Origin: an uncultured Clostridium sp.
GTDB taxonomy: Bacteria; Bacillota; Clostridia; Clostridiales; Clostridiaceae
Length of the DNA: 64,000 bases
NCBI GenBank assembly: GCA_934746015.1
Contig: CAKVEW010000002.1
Location: 124,001 to 188,000, forward strand
Direction: 5' to 3'
The stretch's first letter is position 1. Each line of letters opens with the position of its first letter. Of this stretch, positions 26,620 to 35,536 are shown in pieces. Under the pieces are notes generated by a model. It was not told where the DNA came from. It searched no databases and saw only the letters and a list, made by a program, of their open reading frames with translations. The position numbers were made by a program, and so were the translations under genes.

Positions 26620-27603
26620 CTACACAACCTTTAAATCTTCTAATAGAGTTCCTATAATACTTTCTACAGTTAAACCTTCAGTTATAGCATCAAAATTTAA
26701 TATTATCCTATGTCTTAAAACAGGATAAGCTAGTTCCTTAATATCTTCAAAAGAAACATTTAATCTACCTTCCATTACTGCTCTTACCTTTGCCCCACTA
26801 ATTATTCCTTGAGCTGCTCTTGGACTTGCTCCTGCTTCTACATATTTTTTAACTATATCTGCTCCATCTTCTATTTCTGGATGGGTTGCTAGTATTAATT
26901 TTAAGGCGTATTCCATAACAGAATCTGCAATCTTAACTTCTCTTATTAATTCTCTTATTCTTAATATTTCATCACCTTCAAGAACCGAATTAATTTCAGT
27001 TTTATCATTAGTTAGTGTTAAATCCATTATAGCTTTTAACTCTTGTAGGTTAGGGAAATCCACATTTAATTTAAATAAGAATCTATCTAATTGAGCTTCA
27101 GGTAATGGGTAAGTTCCTTCTTGTTCAATGGGATTTTGAGTTGCAAGAACCATAAAAGGTTTTGACATTTCATAAGTCTTTTTACCTACAGTAACAGTTT
27201 TTTCTCCCATTGCTTCAAGTAAAGCTGATTGTGTTTTTGGTGTTGCTCTATTTATTTCATCTGCTAATAAAAGATTCGTAAATACAGGGCCTTTTTCAAA
27301 CTTAAATAAGGTTTTATCGCCTTCCTTAACAACTATATTAGTACCAACCACATCTGCTGGCATTAAATCTGGAGTAAATTGAATTCTTGAAAATTTTAAA
27401 TTTAGAACCTTACCAATGGTCTTAACTAATTGAGTTTTTCCCATTCCAGGCATACCTTCTAAAAGTACATTACCATCAGCAAATATAGCTATTAAAACCT
27501 CTCTAATTATATCCTTTTGACCTATTATTCCCTTAGATATTTCTTCTTCACATTTTCTTATTTTTTCCGATACCTCTATCATTTCCTTTTCATTAATTTC
27601 CAT
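26620..27603 (-). CDS. MoxR-family AAA+ ATPase
   Basis: The 327-aa MoxR ATPase is a chaperone-like enzyme that matures or remodels protein complexes. It shows Walker A EGMPGMGKTQLVK, Walker B LLLADEINRATPKTQSALLE, sensor ATQNPIEQEGTYPLPEAQLDRF and the C-terminal lid with GASPRAAQG. I start at the ATG at 27603, preceded by AAGGGGTG. A GTG three codons earlier is part of the ribosome site. It sits 3 bases before DUF58, within the operon. Confidence 0.93.
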   Translation of the reverse strand: MEINEKEMIEVSEKIRKCEEEISKGIIGQKDIIREVLIAIFADGNVLLEGMPGMGKTQLVKTIGKVLNLKFSRIQFTPDLMPADVVGTNIVVKEGDKTLFKFEKGPVFTNLLLADEINRATPKTQSALLEAMGEKTVTVGKKTYEMSKPFMVLATQNPIEQEGTYPLPEAQLDRFLFKLNVDFPNLQELKAIMDLTLTNDKTEINSVLEGDEILRIRELIREVKIADSVMEYALKLILATHPEIEDGADIVKKYVEAGASPRAAQGIISGAKVRAVMEGRLNVSFEDIKELAYPVLRHRIILNFDAITEGLTVESIIGTLLEDLKVV

Positions 27604-27615
27604 ATTATTCACCCC

Positions 27616-29169
27616 TTAGTTTAATCCTTCGAAATAATCCTTTATAAGATCCTTTAGACTTTCTGGTAAATTACTATTATTTGCACCTTCTAAAGCACTA
27701 TTTGTATAATCTCCTATTACCTTATCGTAATTAATTTTACTTCCATCTAAATTAAATCCATTTTCAGAATCTATACTTTGAGAATCTCCATTTTCATTTT
27801 TATTTCCAGTTAAGTTTTGATCTTTTCCAATATCCCTTCCTGGAATATAAACTTGCTCTCCTTTTTTATTATCTATATCATTTTCATTACCTTCATTGCT
27901 ACCAGTGTCCCAGCCTGTTCCACCTTGACCATTTCCATTACCTTGACCATTTCCATTGCCTTGGCCTTCTCCCTCTCCAGAACCTTCACCTTCGCCTTCT
28001 CCTGAGCCTTGACCTTGGCCTTCTCCTTGCCCCTCTCCATTTCCATCTTTTTTCTTGCCTTCACTATTATTTTGAGAGTTTTCAATAGCTTCTTTTAAGC
28101 TTTCAGCATCAATTTTCCCATCTAAAACAGAATTTGAAGCATTTTCTAAGGCTTCCTTTAGATTTTCATCATTTACACCTTCAGATGCACTTGCAAGTGC
28201 CTTTGATAAGTTATTTAGTTCACTAGAGCTCATCTTTCCTAAAGATTTTTTTAAATTTCCTAAGGCTTTCTCCAAAGCTTCCTTATCCTTTGATAAAATT
28301 GCCTCTGCTAAGTCTTTACCTTCCTTCTTTTTCATAAGATCATTAACTAGCTTATTTAAATCCTTCTTAGCTCCCTCTTCCTTCTCCTTATTAAACTTAT
28401 CTAATAGGTTTTTCTGCATATTTTCTATAGCTTCTTTACTTTTATCATTTTTAGATTTATCTTTTGCATCCTCTAATTTTTTTTCCATTCTTTCTAAGGT
28501 TTTATTAACATCAAGCTTTTTTTCACTTTCCTTTAATTCTTTCTTTGCATCCTCTAATATCTTCTTAATTGCTTCCTTTTCTTCCTCTGATAAATCCTCT
28601 AGCTTATCTACTTTCTTCTTTTCTTCTTCAACTTTCTTTATATACTCTTGCTGATATTTATTAAATTCTCTAACATTATTAGCTTCTTTTTTTGCTGAAG
28701 TATCAATAAAAGATGTTAGTATACATAATCCAATTAAGGATATCACTAAAAGGATTTGCTTTTTATCAACAGAAATCTTAAGATTTTCCTTTATATTAAA
28801 GTTTCTTATAAATTTTAAAGTATCATTTTTTTGAGCTATAGAAATACTATCTTCATCATTAATAAATTCTAAAGAAGTTGTGACTCTTTCTTTTAATCCT
28901 TTTGAATCTACTATTAAAGCCACCTTTTTATTATCAGGTGCTTTAATAAATCCCAAAATAATTATAGCTATTAATCCTACTAATAAAACTATTAAAGAAA
29001 CTTCCTCTATATATGGAATAGTTATAAATAAAGATATTAAAAGTAAAGATAAGACTAAGCATAATAGGTATTTTAAACCTACTATGCTTAAATTAATTAT
29101 AAAGTTAGCTTTAATTCTTTTTGATGCCTTTTTTATAAAGGTTAAAATTTCGTTATTTAAAGAATTCAT
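27616..29169 (-). CDS. Membrane coiled-coil protein with Gly/Glu/Gln repeat
   Basis: The 517-aa protein has helices at about 23-45, 52-75 and 132-150. A long Lys/Glu-rich coiled coil spans about 165-375 and includes repeated SLKEALENA-like turns. A Gly-rich run of GEG/GQG/GNG triplets follows at about 372-412, then a short polar tail with YIPGRDIG. The Gly-rich run makes the DNA locally GC-richer. It resembles DUF4175-type proteins in MoxR/Bat operons, but I do not recognise a named family with certainty. It lies 12 bases from MoxR and 4 from the ABC permease, so it probably belongs to the same complex. Confidence 0.75.
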   Translation of the reverse strand: MNSLNNEILTFIKKASKRIKANFIINLSIVGLKYLLCLVLSLLLISLFITIPYIEEVSLIVLLVGLIAIIILGFIKAPDNKKVALIVDSKGLKERVTTSLEFINDEDSISIAQKNDTLKFIRNFNIKENLKISVDKKQILLVISLIGLCILTSFIDTSAKKEANNVREFNKYQQEYIKKVEEEKKKVDKLEDLSEEEKEAIKKILEDAKKELKESEKKLDVNKTLERMEKKLEDAKDKSKNDKSKEAIENMQKNLLDKFNKEKEEGAKKDLNKLVNDLMKKKEGKDLAEAILSKDKEALEKALGNLKKSLGKMSSSELNNLSKALASASEGVNDENLKEALENASNSVLDGKIDAESLKEAIENSQNNSEGKKKDGNGEGQGEGQGQGSGEGEGEGSGEGEGQGNGNGQGNGNGQGGTGWDTGSNEGNENDIDNKKGEQVYIPGRDIGKDQNLTGNKNENGDSQSIDSENGFNLDGSKINYDKVIGDYTNSALEGANNSNLPESLKDLIKDYFEGLN

Positions 29170-29173
29170 AGCT

Positions 29174-30070
29174 CTACTCCTTTACTTTTTTCTTAGTACC
29201 CTCTTTTCTAATTTTTTTAAATTTTACTTTTCCTTTTAACGGATTTAATTTTCTTGCTGCAAAATATATAAAGATAACACTTAAAACTAATTGTATAGCT
29301 ATACTAATGTAATCTGCATATTTGTTAACGCCCATTTGACCTATAAAGTAAAAAGAATTCCCTCCAAATCCAACTTGGTTAGATAACATAATAAAGAACC
29401 CTGTAGCAGGACTTAAATATGCAATAATAGGTATCTGAGGAGTATTATTACCACTATATACACCATTATATGAATTAAGACTTACTATAATAAATGCAAT
29501 AACTATTGTTCCAACAAATATAAACAATACTAAAGCATAAGTTAATGCTGTAGCCGCTTTAGAAGTTTTAGAATAGGAAGAAATAAATACTCCTATAGCT
29601 CCTACAAATATGGTATTTATAATAAATGATCCTGTTAAAAGTAATATATTACTTAATTTTACTCCACCAATTAATCCACAAATTGCATATAAAGGTATTG
29701 TACATATTACTAGCATAATTACCTTTAATGAGGAAGCCGAAAGCTTACCTAATATTATTTGAAGTGGAGTTAATCTTGTAGATAATAATATATCTAAAGT
29801 TTGTTTCTCTCTTTCTGAGCAAATAGATGTTGCAGTTAAAGATGGCACTATAAACATCAATAATATAGCTTGAATTACTGCCATTGTAATATACAGAGTA
29901 ACTGCTCCTTGTGGGTTTATTCCTGAAGCATAAACATCTCTACTATAACTATTATAAAATATTAAAGTTCCAACTGATAAAACTCCTATATATATTAATA
30001 TCATTAATGAAAATCTTGGAGTCCTAACAGATAGCTTACTTTCATTTCTTAATACTGGATTTAATCTCAT
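29174..30070 (-). CDS. ABC transporter permease (ABC-2 type)
   Basis: The 298-aa polytopic protein has six hydrophobic segments and the ABC-2 pattern FIVPSLTATSICSEREKQTLDI-LLSTRLTPLQI in the second quarter. It forms a transporter with the ATPase encoded immediately upstream. I start at the ATG at 30070, behind AAGGGGGGAAGTAGT. A start seven codons upstream would overlap the ATPase gene by 20 bases and include the ribosome site. The exported substrate is unknown. Confidence 0.87.
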   Translation of the reverse strand: MRLNPVLRNESKLSVRTPRFSLMILIYIGVLSVGTLIFYNSYSRDVYASGINPQGAVTLYITMAVIQAILLMFIVPSLTATSICSEREKQTLDILLSTRLTPLQIILGKLSASSLKVIMLVICTIPLYAICGLIGGVKLSNILLLTGSFIINTIFVGAIGVFISSYSKTSKAATALTYALVLFIFVGTIVIAFIIVSLNSYNGVYSGNNTPQIPIIAYLSPATGFFIMLSNQVGFGGNSFYFIGQMGVNKYADYISIAIQLVLSVIFIYFAARKLNPLKGKVKFKKIRKEGTKKKVKE

Positions 30071-30071
30071 A

Positions 30072-31007
30072 CTACTTCCCCCCTTCATCATTATCCTCTG
30101 TTATTTGAATAAACACTTCTTCTAAATTACCACTAGATTTACTAAAGCTTATAACTGGAATATCTTTCATAACTAAGCTCTTTAATATATCCTTAGCTTC
30201 ATTATCTCCTCCAGCTACATTTACAGTAATTTTATTGCTATCAATGGATATTTCCTTTACTTCTGGTATTTCTTTTAATATGGCTATGGATTCATCTACT
30301 TTATCCATAACAGTTATATTAATAGGAGCAGTACCTGATGCCATTAGCATAACTTCTTCAACAGTTCCTTCACAAACTATAGCTCCATTTTTAATTATTC
30401 CTATCCTAGTACATATTTCTCCAAGTTCTGATAATATATGAGATGAAACTATTATAGTCTTTCCCATTTCCTTAAGATTTTTTAATATACCCTTCATTTC
30501 AAATCTTGCTCTTGGGTCCATCCCAGAAGCTGGTTCATCTAAAATTAGTAGTTCAGGATTATGAACTAGACACCTAGCTAAGCATAATCTTTGTTTCATA
30601 CCTCTAGATAACCCATCGACATTTGAATCCCATTTATCTTGAAGATTAACAAGCTCTAATAAATCCATTGATAATTTTCTTGCCTCATCTCCAACTATTC
30701 CATATATAGAAGCATAAAACTCTAAATATTCTATTGCTTTTAAATTATCATAAACTCCAAAGAAGTCTGGCATATATCCTATTTTATCTTTTAATTTTCT
30801 ATTATTTTTTATAGCATCTATTCCATCTACGTAAACTTCTCCACTATCTGGGGAAAGAAGTCCAGATACAATCTTCATAGTAGTACTTTTTCCTGCACCA
30901 TTAGGGCCTATAAAGCCAAATATTTCACCTTTTTCTATTTCTAGATTCAAACCTTTTAATGCTTTAAAACTACCATAAGATTTTTCAAGGTTCTTTATTA
31001 CTAGCAT
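30072..31007 (-). CDS. ABC transporter ATP-binding protein
   Basis: The 311-aa ATPase has Walker A GPNGAGKST, signature LSRGMKQRLCLARCLV, Walker B LLILDEPASGMDP and an extra ~80-residue C-terminal domain, as in exporters of the ABC-2 (NatA/CcmA) class. Its ATG shares one base with the stop of the 800-aa gene (TAATG). It pairs with the permease that follows. Confidence 0.92.
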   Translation of the reverse strand: MLVIKNLEKSYGSFKALKGLNLEIEKGEIFGFIGPNGAGKSTTMKIVSGLLSPDSGEVYVDGIDAIKNNRKLKDKIGYMPDFFGVYDNLKAIEYLEFYASIYGIVGDEARKLSMDLLELVNLQDKWDSNVDGLSRGMKQRLCLARCLVHNPELLILDEPASGMDPRARFEMKGILKNLKEMGKTIIVSSHILSELGEICTRIGIIKNGAIVCEGTVEEVMLMASGTAPINITVMDKVDESIAILKEIPEVKEISIDSNKITVNVAGGDNEAKDILKSLVMKDIPVISFSKSSGNLEEVFIQITEDNDEGGK

Positions 31008-33409
31008 TATTTTTCCCTCCCCTTTATAGTAATTATAGGAATCATTGATTGTCCCTTACTATTATCATCTACTAAATATTTAATTTTTATTGTATTGTTA
31101 TCTATATAGTTATCTAAGTCTTTAATTTTCTCATACCCCTGAGACATTAAAAATTTATCATAAGTATCTGTCTTGTAGTTATAAATATACTTTTCTGCGT
31201 TATCTCCAGCAGAATATCCATATCTATCTATACCTTGCTTAACTATTAAATCTAAAACTTCTATATTATTATCTATTTTATATTTAAATACAACTTCCCC
31301 TTGACCAAATATATATCCATTATATTCATCTATATGAACATTAGTGGAAGAACTATCTACAGTTCCTTCAAAGTATCCATCTGGGAAATTATAATCTCCA
31401 TTCTTATCTTTAAAACTTAATTCTGCATCTTGAATAATTGCAGTTGTATCAAACTTAGATACTGACTTTTTACCAAAATTAACACCATAATCTATTGGGA
31501 AATCAGTTATTGCAACCAATTTAATACCTTTATTAATGGAAATTTCATCTGATGTAGCTCCAATTAGAGCTGAAACTCTTATTATATTCTTAAATTCTTC
31601 TGATTGTAATTTTTCTTTATCATTCCATACAGCATCATAATATTTTTGATTTAAAGTGTCTGAGTAAACTTGTAATCCACCAGAACCTGCAACCTTTAAA
31701 TTAGTTATTTCCTTCTCTTCATCTTTGCTAATTGGTCCCATATCCCAAACATTTCTTCCTGCTACTAGCAATAGCCTTTTTATATCGTACCCTAAAGTGT
31801 TTTTCACTTTTCCATTTAAGTTACCTTCTGATAGATTAAATGAGGTGTTAATTGTAGAAATAACTTGTTCCTTACCAACCACTTCAAAAGACTTCATATC
31901 TAAAGCATCACTATTATGGAATGTGAAGTAAGAATTATTTCCACTATAAGTAGTCTTAACTCTTAATACATTACTAACTTCTTCATCTTGATTTCCATAA
32001 TAATAATTATCCATAGTAGAATAATTCATAGTTAAATCTTCTGGCTTTTCAATAATAACATCTGACTTATATTTTGTTCCTATACCTAAATATCCCTTAG
32101 CTGAAGCTTTTCCATCTTTATCTACTGAAATTAAATTATTTTGATTTAATACAATATCATTAACTCTTGTTTTAGAGCCCATGAAATATATTATTAATGT
32201 AAATAATATTGATGCTAAAGGTACTGCTATCCAAGTGAAATCTCTTTTATTTAGCTTCTTTAAAACTACATAAATTATTATTCCAACGACAAGTGCATAT
32301 GCTACAAGCACCATAATTAATGACTTAACTCCTATTATTTCATTAGTAGGAATAGTTCTTGTTAGCTCACTTATTCTATAATATCCTTGACCATAGCCTC
32401 CATTCATATTATTTTCAAACACTTTATTTGCAGCATCTGAAAGCAAAGTATTCATAAATTTTTTAGCATCTTTTGATGATATAAATGGTTCTAATCCTAA
32501 ATCAAAAGTTGTAACTAAAATTTCACCTTTTCCTTTTTTAACTGAATATACTAATGGATTATTAATATCTCCATCTTTAATTTCCCCATCTTTAATTTCT
32601 AAATCTGAAAATATTAGATTTAAATTATCCTCCACTAGAGTAATTGACTTCTCATTATTCCCCTTAGATTTTATATTTAAAAAGTCACTATCTATATTAT
32701 TAATAGTTTTCCCTTCATTTGCCCCAGTACCAATTATTAAAGTACCACCTTTATTCAACCAAGTATTTAAAGCAATATACTGATCATCCTTTAGATTTGA
32801 CATATTATAATTATTAATAATAATTACATCTAATCCATTTATGTTTAAACTATTTTCTCCAATTATCTTTTCATCTAGATTTACTCTTTCAATTACCCCT
32901 TGATATCCTTTACTAGTTTCAAAGTTTATACTACCAATGTAACTTAAAGATGTTGAATCATCTGTTAGAAGTCCCATAAACAAATTTGATTCTGTTACTC
33001 TACCATTTGATATTAAGCTCTTCTTTTCAAATAGTACTTTTCCATTCTCAACAAAATTAACTGAAATCTTGCTAGAACCATCTAACATTTTAATTGGTAT
33101 AGTTACCTTCCCTGTTTCACCTTTAGCTACAGAAATTTCTTTGCTGTAGGCATCATAAGTAGAAGTATAACTGCCACTTGTTCTTATTTCTACTTCTCCA
33201 TTAAAATCCTTTTCATTACTAGTAAATTCAACAGTTACAGGTATATACTTTAATGCTCTGAATTTTCCTTCTATGCCTGAACTAATTTTCACCTCATAAG
33301 CTTCGATTTTATTTGTCTCTGCTTTAGTAACTAAATTACCAATAGGCAAAGTAACAATTATTAAAGCTATTATAGTCATTATTAAGCTCTTTTTCCTTAA
33401 CGACTTCAT
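31007..33409 (-). CDS. Secreted/membrane protein, first gene of the MoxR/ABC operon
   Basis: The 800-aa protein has an N-terminal signal sequence (SLIMTIIALIIVTLPIGNL, ending near ETNK). A beta-rich extracellular part includes an amidotransferase-like segment (LDVIIINNYNMSNLKDDQYI ... GGTLIIGTGAN), two membrane helices lie at about 365-385 and 397-413, and a second extracellular part follows. I do not recognise a named family. Similar proteins lead MoxR/ABC operons in Firmicutes. It overlaps the ATPase gene by one base. TTAGGGGGT precedes the ATG. It is likely the outer partner of the complex. Confidence 0.75.
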   Translation of the reverse strand: MKSLRKKSLIMTIIALIIVTLPIGNLVTKAETNKIEAYEVKISSGIEGKFRALKYIPVTVEFTSNEKDFNGEVEIRTSGSYTSTYDAYSKEISVAKGETGKVTIPIKMLDGSSKISVNFVENGKVLFEKKSLISNGRVTESNLFMGLLTDDSTSLSYIGSINFETSKGYQGVIERVNLDEKIIGENSLNINGLDVIIINNYNMSNLKDDQYIALNTWLNKGGTLIIGTGANEGKTINNIDSDFLNIKSKGNNEKSITLVEDNLNLIFSDLEIKDGEIKDGDINNPLVYSVKKGKGEILVTTFDLGLEPFISSKDAKKFMNTLLSDAANKVFENNMNGGYGQGYYRISELTRTIPTNEIIGVKSLIMVLVAYALVVGIIIYVVLKKLNKRDFTWIAVPLASILFTLIIYFMGSKTRVNDIVLNQNNLISVDKDGKASAKGYLGIGTKYKSDVIIEKPEDLTMNYSTMDNYYYGNQDEEVSNVLRVKTTYSGNNSYFTFHNSDALDMKSFEVVGKEQVISTINTSFNLSEGNLNGKVKNTLGYDIKRLLLVAGRNVWDMGPISKDEEKEITNLKVAGSGGLQVYSDTLNQKYYDAVWNDKEKLQSEEFKNIIRVSALIGATSDEISINKGIKLVAITDFPIDYGVNFGKKSVSKFDTTAIIQDAELSFKDKNGDYNFPDGYFEGTVDSSSTNVHIDEYNGYIFGQGEVVFKYKIDNNIEVLDLIVKQGIDRYGYSAGDNAEKYIYNYKTDTYDKFLMSQGYEKIKDLDNYIDNNTIKIKYLVDDNSKGQSMIPIITIKGREK

Positions 33410-33638
33410 TATTTTACCCCCTAAGATTCGATTATTTATATATTAATTTTAGCCTAAATAATAGAAATTTACCTTAACAAAATCTTAAAAATTCCTTATT
33501 TTCTTTAAATAAATGCACTAAAAGTTGTTAAAGTATTATTATACTAATTTTACTACTATTCTCTTTAATTTACTATAATATGTTAAAACTTTATATTTTT
33601 GTAATATTGTCTTAATGTTATATATTTCGAATAACAAA

Positions 33639-33668
33639 AAAACTATTACAATATTTAGCAATAGTTTT
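33639..33668 (-). terminator. Terminator of the DUF2935 gene
   Basis: AAAACTATT (33639-33647) pairs with AATAGTTTT (33660-33668), and the minus strand continues with a run of T. Confidence 0.75.
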
Positions 33669-33679
33669 CGTAAATTACA

Positions 33680-34591
33680 TTATTTTTTATAATTATTTAA
33701 TATCCTAATATAGTGGTTGGCTTCCCTTAATACATGGTCTGCTAAAAGTGGTAGTATTATAGATTTTATTTTACACCCATCTATTCCTTCAGTTCCTGCC
33801 TTCTTGAAGTCCCTTAACTTAATTGTTTCCATTAATGTCTCATCACTGACACTTGAAATTGTTGCGCTAGTCATATTTTTTGCTTTTTCAATTAAATCAG
33901 AATACTCTTTTGCAAATTTATCTGAAGTATTTATTAAACTATCTTCACTAGGATCTAATAGCCCTCTAATAAATAAAGAATGCTCCATCATAATTTGATC
34001 CCAAAATAATTCAGTTTCTTTTATATCCTTTTCTTCAATATCTTTATCATTTTCAATATCATACACATAAGAACGGTATAATTTAGCTTCACGTATTATA
34101 TGTTCAATAAGTAGTGGATAATTTGATGTAAATAACTTACATGATAGCATTTCATTTAAAACTCTTGTCTTTAAGTCTATAAGCCCATCTAATAACTTTA
34201 TAACCTTACAATTAATTTTTTTAACTGCACTTATTGTTTTAGCATCAGACTCTATATCTTCTTTACTATTTAATTTAGATTGCATAGTAGTTATTTTAGA
34301 GTTTATTTCTATTCCTGTATAATACTCTGTTTTTCTTTCAGTACTTAAAGTATAATCAGTATAAATTTCTCCTGAATCCAATACAACTCTTCTAATGTTT
34401 CCATCACTTAATTTGACTACCTCTAATAATATTTTTTCAAATTGTACTTTATAATCATTTGCTTCCTTAGAAAGTTTAGTGTTTTTAGGGGTGAATCCTG
34501 CCTCTAAAAAAAGAGAGTGTTCCTTCATTATTCGTGCAAAAAATAGATGTAGCTCTAAAGATAAAAAAATATATCTTTTACTGCTTAGCAT
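33680..34591 (-). CDS. DUF2935 protein
   Basis: The 303-aa protein is two copies of a four-helix, ferritin-like DUF2935 unit. The first has LELHLFFARIMKEHSLFLEAG and the second FWDQIMMEHSLFIRGLLDP, each with His/Glu residues placed as in metal-binding bundles, and LADHVLREANHYIRIL at the end. The function is not established; it is common in spore-forming Firmicutes. I start at the ATG at 34591 behind TTGGAGGAAGCT. A TTG four codons earlier is part of that site. Confidence 0.85.
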   Translation of the reverse strand: MLSSKRYIFLSLELHLFFARIMKEHSLFLEAGFTPKNTKLSKEANDYKVQFEKILLEVVKLSDGNIRRVVLDSGEIYTDYTLSTERKTEYYTGIEINSKITTMQSKLNSKEDIESDAKTISAVKKINCKVIKLLDGLIDLKTRVLNEMLSCKLFTSNYPLLIEHIIREAKLYRSYVYDIENDKDIEEKDIKETELFWDQIMMEHSLFIRGLLDPSEDSLINTSDKFAKEYSDLIEKAKNMTSATISSVSDETLMETIKLRDFKKAGTEGIDGCKIKSIILPLLADHVLREANHYIRILNNYKK

Positions 34592-34731
34592 AGCTTCCTC
34601 CAAGAAATTATTTATTATATTATATTAAAAAATTTTACTTTATATTCTAATTCAACGAACAATTACATTTACATTGCATAATATATTTATATATGTCCTT
34701 TTTCAAATGATAATATATGAGGGGAATCTAT

Positions 34732-34764
34732 ATGAAAAAAATTAAAGAAATTATGAAGATATGA
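34732..34764 (+). CDS. Ten-codon leader ORF
   Basis: An ATG with GAGGGGAATCT upstream opens a ten-residue frame reading MKKIKEIMKI. Its TGA (34762-34764) overlaps the ATG (34761-34763) of the Cys-rich gene. The downstream gene has no ribosome site of its own, so coupling from the leader, or a frameshift that split one gene, are the two explanations. Confidence 0.5.
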   Translation: MKKIKEIMKI

Positions 34765-35345
34765 ATAATATTAGTCAACAAATTGCAGTAACAATAAACA
34801 ATGAATTAGAGTCAGAAGAAATATTAGAAACTCCAGTTAAAACCAATCCTTCATGTCCTGATAATCATGAAAGCACATGTGCTACTGTTAATTCAAATAG
34901 CCGTAACGTACCATTTTGTGCTGTAATAAACTTACCAAATAACTTTCTTCCAAATACTACAACACCTGGACTTAAAATAATATATGATTTAAGTTGTCTA
35001 AAGGCAGTAGTTGAACCATGTTGTTTTAATGGAGTGTCAAAGTGGGATATAAGAATAGTAGGATGCATTTCATTTATTACAAATATTAATATTTTAAATA
35101 CACCAGGGATAGGTGGAAATTGCGTTTTCCCATTCCCTAATACTGTAGCAGCATGTGGAAGTAATAATGTATGTGTAAATAGAGTTATTTGTAACAAATG
35201 TAATTATGAGGGTGCTGTGATTTCTCATGCTAATCTTAGATTAAATTGCGACACTGTTACTGTAAAAAATCTTGTTTCTTCATTTAATAAAGAGGATTGC
35301 TTTATTAAAGTAACAGGCGAATTTGTACTCCCAAATTGCCCATAG
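34761..35345 (+). CDS. Cys-rich protein, possible spore-surface protein
   Basis: The 194-aa protein has 17 or so Cys residues, some paired (CC, CNKC), and alternating short beta-like segments such as LKIIYDLSCLKAVVEPCC and DIRIVGCISFITNINIL. There is no membrane helix. The start ATG overlaps the stop of a ten-codon ORF. A terminator follows at 35410-35450. Cys-rich proteins of this size are common in clostridial spore coats and exosporium; that is only an inference. I do not recognise the family. Confidence 0.7.
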   Translation: MNNISQQIAVTINNELESEEILETPVKTNPSCPDNHESTCATVNSNSRNVPFCAVINLPNNFLPNTTTPGLKIIYDLSCLKAVVEPCCFNGVSKWDIRIVGCISFITNINILNTPGIGGNCVFPFPNTVAACGSNNVCVNRVICNKCNYEGAVISHANLRLNCDTVTVKNLVSSFNKEDCFIKVTGEFVLPNCP

Positions 35346-35409
35346 TAGCTTTTTAAAACTCAATAATATTTTTTTATTATTTTAATTACAAACTAAAAAT
35401 ATAGCTCTG

Positions 35410-35450
35410 TAGCCCCTAGTAAGAAGTCATATATTCTTTCTATGAGGCTA
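35410..35450 (+). terminator. Terminator of the Cys-rich gene
   Basis: TAGCC (35410-35414) pairs with GGCTA (35446-35450), with further pairs (CT/AG, AGAA/TTCT) in a long imperfect stem, followed by TCTTTTTTTA. Confidence 0.65.
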
Positions 35451-35536
35451 TCTTTTTTTAGATGTCCTACAGTTATAAAGTTAAATAATAAGTGTATATT
35501 CTAAATAAACGTAATTAATTAGTGAGGTGAAAAATA

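Noticed and set aside
27817..28085. Two opposing ORFs over the Gly-rich segment
   Set aside because: They are frame shadows of the GEG/GQG run in the real coiled-coil protein; neither has a ribosome site.
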